NCBI RefSeq assembly: GCF_024433635.1
Contig: NZ_WNJZ01000004.1
Location: 62,001 to 126,000 of the forward strand
Origin: Ruminococcus sp. zg-924
GTDB taxonomy: Bacteria > Bacillota > Clostridia > Oscillospirales > Acutalibacteraceae
Length of the DNA: 64,000 nt
Direction: 5' to 3'
Every line of letters begins with the position of its first letter. Position 1 is the stretch's first letter. Made by a program: the position numbers and the translations under genes. The notes under the pieces are model-generated. The model searched no databases. It saw only the letters and a program-made list of their open reading frames with translations, and was not told the DNA's origin. Shown piece after piece: positions 47,446 to 55,426 of this stretch.

Positions 47446-47958
47446 TTATATTGACTTAATAATATCCTTATACTTCCTGTCCGGCTCCTGCCTTTTTATT
47501 GCTATGTTCGTGCCGATTAAATACAAAACCGGCAGGGTGAACGAAAATGCGGCACGGTAAATAATCTGAGCAATAATCATCTCAATATCGTCATTGAAGG
47601 AAATTGTGCTTAATAAATCCGCAACGAGAGTTACGGAGTTGAGAATAATCATAACAACACCGAGCTTACGGCATTTTATGAGGTTGCTCTGCATTATACC
47701 GCGAATCGCAGCGTAAAGCGACACAGGAGCTAACACTGCGCCAAAAGCAAGAGAAATACCTATCATTACTGCGCTAAAGTCCACACCAAGGTTTACGTCG
47801 CCGACTATTATCGCAATAGCGCTGAAAAAAACTATAAGCAAAGTTGCTAAAATACTCAATGCGCTCGCTACAATCAATATTATGCCGGTAACAAAAAGGA
47901 GCTTGCTTTTATTTTGTGCATTAGCCGTCAGTGCATTTTTTGGTAAATTACTGTCCAT
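47446..47958 (-). CDS. four-TM membrane protein, unknown function
   Basis: Hypothetical protein of 170 residues with about four hydrophobic segments (near 20-50, 62-88, 98-118 and 130-150). The short ends are polar and the C-terminus is basic. No motif is recognised. AAGGAAG precedes ATG 47958. It is 78 bases from the PAP2 gene on the same strand and could share its transcript. A clear terminator follows. Confidence 0.7.
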   Translation of the reverse strand: MDSNLPKNALTANAQNKSKLLFVTGIILIVASALSILATLLIVFFSAIAIIVGDVNLGVDFSAVMIGISLAFGAVLAPVSLYAAIRGIMQSNLIKCRKLGVVMIILNSVTLVADLLSTISFNDDIEMIIAQIIYRAAFSFTLPVLYLIGTNIAIKRQEPDRKYKDIIKSI

Positions 47959-48036
47959 AACAGATACTTCCTTAACTCTAATATACTACTACTATGCTAA
48001 CATATTATTTTTAGTCCGTCAATCCCGGATGAAGGT

Positions 48037-48570
48037 TTAAAACGGAAGGGTCATCGTGTTGAAGATAATAACAGAAATGCTGCCGCAGACAAAGCCTAAA
48101 AGCATACCCACGACAACGTCGGTCAGATAATGAACCCTGAGATATAATCTTGAAATAGCTATCATAGCTGCAATAAAAAATACAAGAAATGACAGCGGCC
48201 AGCAACGAAAAAGTGTAACCGCAAAAACCGCAAACGATGAGGTTGTGTGTCCTGACGGAAAGGAATAATACTTTGGCCGTTTCACAACAAGTTGATCATC
48301 CTCAAGTTTATGGCAAGGCCGCACCCTTCTTACAATATGCTTAATTATAATTTCTCCGGCAAGATGAGCAATGGCAAGGCCGACAATAATGTTTGCACCG
48401 AAAAATCGCCACGGTGCATAAATCAGAAGAGGTATGCACATTGTAAACCAAACAATGCCCTTTTCCCCTATTTTAGAGAAGAAGGTCATAATCTTATTTC
48501 TTCTCGGTGTGTGCATTTTGCCCATCCAGCTTAGGACTATATCATCAAAGAACTGAACACGCTCTATCAT
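48037..48570 (-). CDS. PAP2-family membrane phosphatase
   Basis: Integral membrane lipid phosphatase of 177 residues. The three PAP2 motifs are complete: K-x6-RP (KHIVRRVRP), PSGH (YSFPSGHTTSSFA) and SR-x5-H-x3-D (SRLYLRVHYLTD). About five TM segments surround them. Likely substrates are undecaprenyl pyrophosphate or phosphatidylglycerol phosphate; sequence alone does not decide. AGGAGT precedes ATG 48570. Confidence 0.92.
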   Translation of the reverse strand: MIERVQFFDDIVLSWMGKMHTPRRNKIMTFFSKIGEKGIVWFTMCIPLLIYAPWRFFGANIIVGLAIAHLAGEIIIKHIVRRVRPCHKLEDDQLVVKRPKYYSFPSGHTTSSFAVFAVTLFRCWPLSFLVFFIAAMIAISRLYLRVHYLTDVVVGMLLGFVCGSISVIIFNTMTLPF

Positions 48571-48640
48571 AAAACTACTCCTATACTCTGAGTTAGCTTT
48601 ATTATAGCACAGTAATATACATTTGTCACCGAAAATTTAA

Positions 48641-49651
48641 TTAAATCATTACATTTACAATGTGGGAAATTCCCGGTATGCTTTCACCCTGCTGAGATGA
48701 GGTAGGCGACATCAGCGCACCGGTTGCGGCGAGTATAACATTTTTAAGCCGTCCTTCTTCAATAGATTTCAAAATACATGAGCAAAATACCGACGCAGCA
48801 CAGCCGCAGCCGCTTCCGCCTGCATGAACGTCCTGCCCATCACGGTCGAATATCAGCAATCCGCAGTCGTTGTGATTTTGAGAGATATCCATGCCCTCCT
48901 TAAGCATTAGCTCACACAGTAGGCTTGAGCCTACCTCACCGAGGTCGCCGGTTAGAATTAAATCGTAGTCTGATGGCTTTGTTTCGGTGTCAAGCAAAAA
49001 TTCGGATATGCTCTGTGCCGCTGCCGGAGCCATAGCCGCACCCATATTATTTGCATCCTTTATGCCGAGGTCAACCATCTTACCAATGTGAACAGCGTTT
49101 ACAAACGGCTTGCCCGCTACTCTTTTACCCACTATTGCACAGCCGCCGCCGGTGACTGTGCGCTGTGCTGTTGGTGTGCGTTGACCTCCGTATTCAAGCG
49201 GAAAACGGAACTGCCGCTCTGCCGAGCAGAAGTGCGAAGCTGTTACAGCTGCCGCCATGTCTGCAATTCCGCAGTTTACAAAAAGCGAGCTTAAAAGCAG
49301 CGACTGAGCCATTGTTGAGCAGGCTCCGTACTGACCGAGGTACGGCACATTGAATTCAAGCAAACCGAAGCTTGAAGAAATGCACTGGTTTAACAGGTCG
49401 CCTGAGAACATAACGTCAATGTCCTGCGGATGAAGCTGTCCGTTTTCGAGCGCTTCCAAAAATGCCTGCTGCTGAAAAAAGCTCTCTGACTTTTCCCAAG
49501 TGTCCTGTCCGGCGGTTGAATCGTAATATATTTTGTCAAAAAAGTCTTTAAGAGGACCTTCACCCTCTGTTTTGCCGACAACCGACCCTCGGCTGATTAT
49601 TGACGGGCGGTTATTAAGGGTAAAGGTACTTCTTCCGTGCCTGCTTATCAT
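48641..49651 (-). CDS. spoVAD: stage V sporulation protein AD
   Basis: Component of the SpoVA channel that moves dipicolinic acid into the forespore and releases it at germination. The 336 residues have the thiolase-like SpoVAD fold with HGRSTFTLNNRPSI, YGACSTMAQ (active-site-like Cys), and LTGDLGEVGSSLL. In most spore formers spoVAC, spoVAD and spoVAE are adjacent; neither partner is seen here, so the gene is an orphan copy. CAGGTGAT precedes ATG 49651. No forespore-type promoter was clear. The gap 49652-49849 is AT-rich and otherwise empty. Confidence 0.93.
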   Translation of the reverse strand: MISRHGRSTFTLNNRPSIISRGSVVGKTEGEGPLKDFFDKIYYDSTAGQDTWEKSESFFQQQAFLEALENGQLHPQDIDVMFSGDLLNQCISSSFGLLEFNVPYLGQYGACSTMAQSLLLSSLFVNCGIADMAAAVTASHFCSAERQFRFPLEYGGQRTPTAQRTVTGGGCAIVGKRVAGKPFVNAVHIGKMVDLGIKDANNMGAAMAPAAAQSISEFLLDTETKPSDYDLILTGDLGEVGSSLLCELMLKEGMDISQNHNDCGLLIFDRDGQDVHAGGSGCGCAASVFCSCILKSIEEGRLKNVILAATGALMSPTSSQQGESIPGISHIVNVMI

Positions 49652-49849
49652 ATTATCACCTGCAAATCTTTTGTTTTATTTTTTGCAGTCAGGCGGATAA
49701 TATACACAAAAGCAGAAAATAAGCAAATATTTAACCTGCCGTAAGACCGATTAAATTTGCTGTAAGTAAAATTTAATTGCAATATTGTGAATTTGATTAC
49801 ATTACAATTAACCATTCAATACAACGTATTTATAACAGTATTTTGATAC

Positions 49850-49877
49850 AAAAAGAGGCTGTTTTTTACAGCCCCTT
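49850..49877 (-). terminator. terminator of valS
   Basis: AGGGGCTGT pairs with ACAGCCTCT. On the minus strand a T run follows, 17 bases after the valS stop. Confidence 0.87.
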
Positions 49878-49894
49878 AGTGATTTTTTTAGTTT

Positions 49895-52516
49895 TTACTT
49901 CAAAGCGGTGATTGCTGCTTCAATCATAGCAATCTTTTCACGCTCTCTTGCCGCCTGACCCTTAACGGTTTCAACAACCTTTGCAGGCGCTTTTGAGATA
50001 AAACCCTGATTGTTTAGCTTACCCTCAGACTGAGCGAGCATTTTTTTTGTTGTTGCAAGCTCTTTGTTGAGTCTTGCAAGCTCTGCCTCTTTGTCAACAA
50101 GCTCCTCCATCGGGATATATATTTTAGCGTCGGCAGTAACTATTGTAACTGCGCCGTCAATCTCAAATGCACTGCCGATTTCAACCTCACTTGCAGATGC
50201 AAGCTTGATTATGAACGCTTTGCCGCTTTCAAACACAGACTGCTTTTCTGTTGCAATGTAAACCTTAGCTTTTCGTGAAGGCGGAACATTCATCTCGCTT
50301 CTTCTTGTGCGTATGCTGCGGATAGCCTCCATAACGGTTTCCATCTGTGCGCTTGCTTCTTCAAAGCAGAGGCTTTCATCAAATATCGGATACTGCTCAA
50401 GCATAATTGTGCGGCTGTCCTCGCTGTGCGGAAGAGTTTGCCATATCTCCTCGGTGATGTACGGCATAAACGGGTGTAAAAGCTTAAGGGCTTTGTCGAG
50501 AACCCATACGAGAACCTGTCTTGCGTTCTGCGCCGAATCGCTCTGCAGGCGAGCCTTTGCAAGCTCAATGTACCAGTCGCAGTAGCAGTCCCAGATGAAA
50601 TCGTAAACCTTTTGAACGGCAATGCCAAGCTCAAAATTCTTGATGTTTTCGTTAACCTCTTTTGCTGTGTTGTTGAGTGTATTTAAAATCCACTTGTCCT
50701 CGGCTTCAAGCTTTTCGGGCAGCTCATTTAAAACGTCATAATCGTCAATATTCATGTGAACAAAGCGTGATGCATTCCAGAGCTTGTTTGCAAAGTTGCG
50801 GCAAGCTTCAACCTTTTTGTCGCTGAAGCGCATATCGTTGCCGGGTGAGTTGCCTGTTGCAAGCATAAGTCTGAGTGCGTCTGCGCCGTATTCGTCAATA
50901 ATTTTAAGCGGGTCAATGCCGTTGCCAAGTGATTTTGACATTTTCCTGCCCTGCTCGTCACGAACAAGACCGTGAATCAAAACAGTGTTGAAAGGAGCCT
51001 TGCCTGTTTGCTCAATGCCTGAGAACATCATTCTCATAACCCAGAACGGAATAATATCGTAGCCTGTAACGAGAGTGTTTGTGGGGTAATAATGCTCAAG
51101 CTCCGCTGTGTTTTTTGGCCAGCCGAGTGTCGAGAACGGCCAGAGAGCTGAGCTGAACCATGTGTCAAGCGTGTCGGGGTCTTGCTTTATGTTTGTGCTG
51201 TGGCACTTACAGCACTCGTGGGGAGTATCCTTTGAAACGGTGATTTCACCGCAGTCGGCGCAGTACCACGCAGGAATTCTGTGACCCCACCAAAGCTGTC
51301 TTGAGATGCACCAGTCACGGATGTTGTTCAACCAGTGGAAATATACCTTTTCAAAGCGCTGCGGAACAAACTTTGTTTCTCCGTTTTCAACCGCCTTGAT
51401 AGCCGGACCTGCAAGCGGCTTCATCTTAACAAACCACTGCTTTGAAACTCTCGGCTCAACTGTTGTGCCGCAGCGGTAGCAGGTGCCAACGTTATGGCTG
51501 TAATCCTCTATCTTTACAAGAGCGCCCTCTGCCTTTAAATCTTCAACAATGGCTTTTCTTGCTTCATATCTGTCCATACCGGCATACTTTGGGTAATCCT
51601 CGGTGATTTTGGCGTCAGGGGTCATAACAGTTATAACCTCAAGGTTATGGCGCAGACCCACCTCAAAGTCGTTGGGGTCATGGGCAGGCGTGATTTTAAC
51701 AACACCTGTTCCAAAATCCGGCTCAACGTAGGTATCGGCAACAATCGGTATTTCACGGCCTACAATCGGCAGAATTACCGTCTTGCCTACCATATCCTTG
51801 TATCTTTCGTCGTCCGGATGAACTGCAACGGCTGTATCGCCGAGGAGTGTTTCCGGCCTGGTTGTTGCAAGATAAATATATCCGCTGCCGTCTGTCAGCT
51901 TGTAGCGCAGATGCCAGAAGTGACCTGATTGCTCTTCGTACTCGACCTCAGCGTCGGATATTGAGGTAAGGCAGTGAGGACACCAGTTTATCATTCTTTC
52001 GCCTCGGTAGATAAGTCCCTTTTCATAAAGGGATACAAATACCTCTTTAACAGCGTCAGAGCAGCCCTCGTCCATAGTAAAGCGCTCTCTGTCCCAGTCG
52101 CAGGAGCTTCCGAGCTTTTTAAGCTGCTGTGTTATTCTGCCGCCATACTGTTCCTTCCATGCCCACGCTCTTTCAAGAAAGCCGTCACGTCCGAGGTCGT
52201 CCTTGGTAATGCCCTCTTTCTTCATAGCTTCAACAATCTTTGCCTCTGTTGCAATTGATGCGTGGTCGGTGCCGGGCACCCAAAGTGTGTCATAACCGGA
52301 CATTCTGTGGTAGCGGATAAGAATATCCTGCAAGGTGTTGTCAAGTGCGTGACCCATATGGAGCTGACCCGTAATGTTTGGTGGCGGCATCACTATTGTG
52401 TACGGCTTTTTATCCTTATCAAGCTTTGCGTGAAAAAACTTTCCGTCAAGCCAAAAATCATAGATTTTGTCCTCAACCTCCTTGGGGTTGTAGGCTTTTG
52501 CAAGTTCCTTTGCCAT
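49895..52516 (-). CDS. valS: valyl-tRNA synthetase
   Basis: Class I synthetase of 873 residues. The HIGH motif is HMGH ([10 protein letters not shown]) and KMSKS is [11 protein letters not shown]. The CP1 editing domain has [13 protein letters not shown], and [11 protein letters not shown] precedes a zinc-binding Cys set (CADCGE, CCKC). The C-terminal coiled coil (about 805-870) is rich in Glu, Lys and Leu, as in valine enzymes. Its own promoter lies upstream. A T-box leader was looked for and not seen. Confidence 0.97.
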   Translation of the reverse strand: MAKELAKAYNPKEVEDKIYDFWLDGKFFHAKLDKDKKPYTIVMPPPNITGQLHMGHALDNTLQDILIRYHRMSGYDTLWVPGTDHASIATEAKIVEAMKKEGITKDDLGRDGFLERAWAWKEQYGGRITQQLKKLGSSCDWDRERFTMDEGCSDAVKEVFVSLYEKGLIYRGERMINWCPHCLTSISDAEVEYEEQSGHFWHLRYKLTDGSGYIYLATTRPETLLGDTAVAVHPDDERYKDMVGKTVILPIVGREIPIVADTYVEPDFGTGVVKITPAHDPNDFEVGLRHNLEVITVMTPDAKITEDYPKYAGMDRYEARKAIVEDLKAEGALVKIEDYSHNVGTCYRCGTTVEPRVSKQWFVKMKPLAGPAIKAVENGETKFVPQRFEKVYFHWLNNIRDWCISRQLWWGHRIPAWYCADCGEITVSKDTPHECCKCHSTNIKQDPDTLDTWFSSALWPFSTLGWPKNTAELEHYYPTNTLVTGYDIIPFWVMRMMFSGIEQTGKAPFNTVLIHGLVRDEQGRKMSKSLGNGIDPLKIIDEYGADALRLMLATGNSPGNDMRFSDKKVEACRNFANKLWNASRFVHMNIDDYDVLNELPEKLEAEDKWILNTLNNTAKEVNENIKNFELGIAVQKVYDFIWDCYCDWYIELAKARLQSDSAQNARQVLVWVLDKALKLLHPFMPYITEEIWQTLPHSEDSRTIMLEQYPIFDESLCFEEASAQMETVMEAIRSIRTRRSEMNVPPSRKAKVYIATEKQSVFESGKAFIIKLASASEVEIGSAFEIDGAVTIVTADAKIYIPMEELVDKEAELARLNKELATTKKMLAQSEGKLNNQGFISKAPAKVVETVKGQAAREREKIAMIEAAITALK

Positions 52517-52569
52517 TGTACTTCTTCCTTTCGGTAAAATGCTGATTTACGAAAATTTTGTCAATCTAT

Positions 52570-52598
52570 ATTATCACATTTTAACGCAGTTTTGTCAA
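52570..52598 (-). promoter_or_regulatory. promoter of valS
   Basis: On the minus strand a perfect TTGACA, a 17-base spacer and GATAAT. The leader would be about 45 bases. Confidence 0.72.
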
Positions 52599-52670
52599 TG
52601 CTAAGGAGGTGGCTGCCGATAATTCCAACTCAGATCTGATTCGGAAATTTAAATATTACCAAAATAAATA

Positions 52671-52699
52671 TTGAGTTGAACTTGATTTTGTGATATAAT
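52671..52699 (+). promoter_or_regulatory. promoter of the DHHW-like gene
   Basis: TTGAGT, a 17-base spacer and TATAAT at 52694-52699. The leader would be about 65 bases. Confidence 0.65.
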
Positions 52700-52772
52700 A
52701 TATCATAATAATCTGCGTATTTCGACGGTTGCAGTCCAAATACAACGATTTTTGACAAAGGAATTGATTTAT

Positions 52773-54065
52773 ATGGCAGATAGAGAATCACAGAACAAAA
52801 GAAGTGAAAAAGAGCCAAAGAAAGACCGCCGCAATATGGGTATTAAAAGCTCGAGGTACAGAACAGGCAAGGAGCCGCCGTATCCGGGACGCAGTAATGC
52901 TCGTGGCAGACGTGAATACTACCGCAAGAAAGAGGCTCAGAGAAAGAAAAGAGCCAAGAAGCGTGCGGCAGTATTTTTCACGGTGCTTGCTATACTGGCA
53001 ACAGTTGCCATTGTTGCCGTATTTATATTCAGAGGGTGCAGTGCTCAAAACAGTCGGGGTGAAAAAACGGAAACCATAGCCGAAACTCAGCCGGCTACAA
53101 TTGCTCCATATACTCCGGTGACAAAGGAGCTGCCAGAGCTTGAGGATAGCGGCGAGGACGGATACACAGACGGCGGACTGTATATACGCAATTCGGCAGG
53201 TTATGACATATTTAAGGGCGATGAAAAATCTGCGCTTATATATTCGGGAGCTATTGCTGAGTTCAGGAAGACCCTTGGTGACGATATAAACGTTTATAAT
53301 ATGGTTGTGCCTAATCACACAGCCTACGGTTTGCCCGACAGCGTTTTGGATGATATTGGCACAAACGCTCAGCGTGACAACACAACAGTGATTTACAGCA
53401 ACTACGGTGAGATGGTAATACCCGTTGATGTGTTTAATGAGATTGGTGAAAAACGCAACGATTATATTTTCTATAACACCGACAACCGCTGGACAAGCCT
53501 TGGTGCTTATCAGGCGTACACCGCCTTTGCGAAGGTGGCGGGACTTGAGCCGCTGGACTTGGCTTCGCTTAAAAAGCATACCATAAAGGATTACCTTGGC
53601 TCTTACGTTGCTTCTACGGACAACGAGGATTTAAAGTCTAATCCGGATACGATTAGTTACTATGATATTCCGGGAAAATACAAATGTACGGTTATTGAGA
53701 GAAATGCCGACGGAACGATATCGCCTGAAGCTAAGAGTACTGAAATGTATAAAACTGAGTTTGACGAGGACGAGGATAAGCTTGATGTGTTTATCCACGG
53801 TGATAATCCTCTGTTTGTTGTTGATAATGAAGATAAGAACGACGGAAATAAGCTTCTTGTTGTTAAAGACACCTTTGGCAGTGCTATTGTGCCTTTTTTG
53901 GCGTCAGGCTATGACGAGGTACACGTTATAGATTTCAGATACTACGACGGCAGTGTTAAGGACTACTGCAACAAAAAGGGAATAAAGAACGTACTGTTTT
54001 TAAACGGAATAATGTCTGCGAACAGTGCGGCGCAGGTTAACAAAATGAAGGAGCTTTTCAGTTAA
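52773..54065 (+). CDS. DHHW-like membrane-anchored protein
   Basis: Protein of 430 residues. A strongly basic cytoplasmic N-terminus of about 65 residues is followed by one TM (about 68-88) and an extracellular domain. FYNTDNRWTSLGAYQAY corresponds to the DHHW motif (usually TDhHWtp-GAy) of AlgX/AlgJ-like SGNH-fold proteins; here His positions are replaced by Asn and Arg. VVKDTFGSAIVPFL and VHVIDFRYY match the family's C-terminal blocks. Related proteins are linked to polymer O-acetylation. ATG 52773 is used, with AAAGGA upstream; the TTG at 52752 has none. Confidence 0.75.
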   Translation: MADRESQNKRSEKEPKKDRRNMGIKSSRYRTGKEPPYPGRSNARGRREYYRKKEAQRKKRAKKRAAVFFTVLAILATVAIVAVFIFRGCSAQNSRGEKTETIAETQPATIAPYTPVTKELPELEDSGEDGYTDGGLYIRNSAGYDIFKGDEKSALIYSGAIAEFRKTLGDDINVYNMVVPNHTAYGLPDSVLDDIGTNAQRDNTTVIYSNYGEMVIPVDVFNEIGEKRNDYIFYNTDNRWTSLGAYQAYTAFAKVAGLEPLDLASLKKHTIKDYLGSYVASTDNEDLKSNPDTISYYDIPGKYKCTVIERNADGTISPEAKSTEMYKTEFDEDEDKLDVFIHGDNPLFVVDNEDKNDGNKLLVVKDTFGSAIVPFLASGYDEVHVIDFRYYDGSVKDYCNKKGIKNVLFLNGIMSANSAAQVNKMKELFS

Positions 54066-54130
54066 AATACAAAAGCTTACATTATATATATAGTCACAGC
54101 ATGGACTGATGGTACAAAGGGGGTGTTTTA

Positions 54131-54829
54131 ATGCTGGGGATGAACGCCGATACAACGCTTTATGGCTGTTTAAGCGAGCGAGGTTTGTATTCGGGTTATA
54201 TAAGCGTCAGCAGTATGAAGAACACTCCGGTTTACATTGTGTCGAGCACAAGACCGGCAGAGAGCTTTTACGGCAGAGTAATTGCTATGCTGCAAGTGAA
54301 AAACGAAAACAGACTTATAGTTGCGCCGCAGGGACAGATTTTTTATCAATCTAAGCTTGCCGAGGTTTTGCAGCAAAGCGGCAGGTTCCCTGACGGGGCA
54401 CACCTAAGCTGTTTATATGAAAAATCCTGTGGCGCGGTTGTTTTTCACAGGGGAAGGGACGGAATCAGGCTTTTGCTTGTAAGAAACTGCAACGGAAAAT
54501 ACTGGTCGTTCCCTAAAGGGCATATGGAGGTTGGTGAAAACGAACATCAGACGGCTCTTAGAGAGGTATATGAGGAAACGGGACTTCAGGTGAAAATTTA
54601 TCGAGGTTTCCGTCAGGTCAGCGACTATTCGCCGTTTGGAAATATACAGAAGCGTGTGGTGTTCTTTTTGGCTGAGACCGAGAGTGACCATGTTAAAATT
54701 CAGCGCAGCGAGATAGAGAGCTATATTTGGGTAAGTTTTGAACAGGCAAAGCATATGTGCAGCTACCAAAATGATTTGAGAATTATTGAATCGGCGCAAA
54801 GGGCGATTCAGGCGCATGACCGGCACTGA
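54131..54829 (+). CDS. Nudix hydrolase with an extra N-terminal domain
   Basis: Cytoplasmic protein of 232 residues. The Nudix box is complete at about 136-158 (G-x5-E-x7-REV-x-EE-x-GL in GHMEVGENE and REVYEETGLQV). Residues 1-90 contain YGRVIAMLQV and RLIVAPQGQIF. This pattern resembles the C-terminal part of small clostridial inorganic pyrophosphatase-like proteins (GRVIAxIHR with LVVAPEG), so the protein may be a fusion. The substrate is likely a nucleoside diphosphate linked to another group. GGGGGTG precedes ATG 54131. Confidence 0.8.
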   Translation: MLGMNADTTLYGCLSERGLYSGYISVSSMKNTPVYIVSSTRPAESFYGRVIAMLQVKNENRLIVAPQGQIFYQSKLAEVLQQSGRFPDGAHLSCLYEKSCGAVVFHRGRDGIRLLLVRNCNGKYWSFPKGHMEVGENEHQTALREVYEETGLQVKIYRGFRQVSDYSPFGNIQKRVVFFLAETESDHVKIQRSEIESYIWVSFEQAKHMCSYQNDLRIIESAQRAIQAHDRH

Positions 54830-55147
54830 AATCAACGGACAGGTAAGAATATCTTAATTTGTAAAATTTAATATTTATACATCGGTCTTGGATAAGGTGT
54901 TGTATTTTTATGGGATTATACATAAATATACATAAATATACAAATTTTGCAGAGAATAATAATGATAATAAAATTTAGCAGAGGAAATTTAAAAAAGCTC
55001 TGACGATACATAAACTCTGGTAAAATTACACAATAAAAACAGTGGAATTTGGAAAATTATAAGCGATAGGCACATTTATTGTGAAATATTCATAAAAAGC
55101 GAGCGAGATTTTTGTGAGCGAAGACAGGCAGAAATTTAAATTAACGG
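54830..55147. other. AT-rich gene-free region upstream of the pilus locus
   Basis: No gene is seen. Two exact copies of CATAAATATA stand in tandem at 54921-54940, and a partial third follows. GAGCGA is repeated at 55100-55125. The rest is A/T-rich and may hold regulatory DNA for the pilus promoter. No terminator for the Nudix gene was clear. Confidence 0.5.
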
Positions 55148-55176
55148 TTGAACTTTTTGCAAAAATGATGTAAAAT
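55148..55176 (+). promoter_or_regulatory. promoter of the pilus locus
   Basis: TTGAAC at 55148-55153, a 17-base spacer, TAAAAT at 55171-55176. Transcription would start near 55183, giving a leader of about 245 bases. Confidence 0.75.
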
Positions 55177-55204
55177 ATAACCATATCTTAAATAAGCTTA
55201 GTTG

Positions 55205-55365
55205 GTTTGTATATGAGCATTACTCTGCGCAGGGCAGAGGATACAGAAGGACTTGTTGCAGTGCTACTGTAATTGTTGAATAATTTAATTTTTCGATTAT
55301 CTTTATGCTCATATCTCTCGAACTACAGGATAACTGCGGTAAAGAGATAGTGAGCTTTTGTTATA
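55205..55365 (+). ncRNA. structured leader with alternative terminator, candidate riboswitch or attenuator
   Basis: ATATGAGCAT (55211-55220) and ATGCTCATAT (55305-55314) can form a 10-bp closing helix. Inside it lie CTCTGC/GCAGAG (55223-55239 area), a TTGCAGT/ACTGTAA hairpin around GCT (55256-55272), and an ATAAT/ATTAT hairpin (55280-55300). The 3' strand of the closing helix is also the 5' arm of another stem: GCTCA plus TATCTCT (55307-55318) pairs with AGAGATA plus TGAGC (55343-55355) with one bulged G, followed by TTTTGTTATATTT. The two states exclude each other, so the closed state would allow read-through into the adhesin gene. The core matches no riboswitch class I can recall (including c-di-GMP I and II, and T-box). 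Confidence 0.6.
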
Positions 55366-55426
55366 TTTAATCCCTTTATTATAGTCGAGGGATAATGGTA
55401 ACTGAGCAAAATAATCTAAAGGAGAG

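Noticed and set aside
52517-52600. T-box leader for valS
   Set aside because: The leader is only about 45 bases, with no specifier loop and no TGGNACCGCG sequence. The same was checked for cysS, with the same result.
52788-53579. Open frame of 263 codons opposite the DHHW-like gene
   Set aside because: Shadow of the sense coding sequence; the sense gene has a promoter, ribosome site and a recognisable domain.
55205-55365. c-di-GMP riboswitch assignment for the pilus leader
   Set aside because: The control of adhesins would fit, but I do not find the class I GCAAACC/GGxAxxxA core or the class II pseudoknot pattern. Left unassigned.
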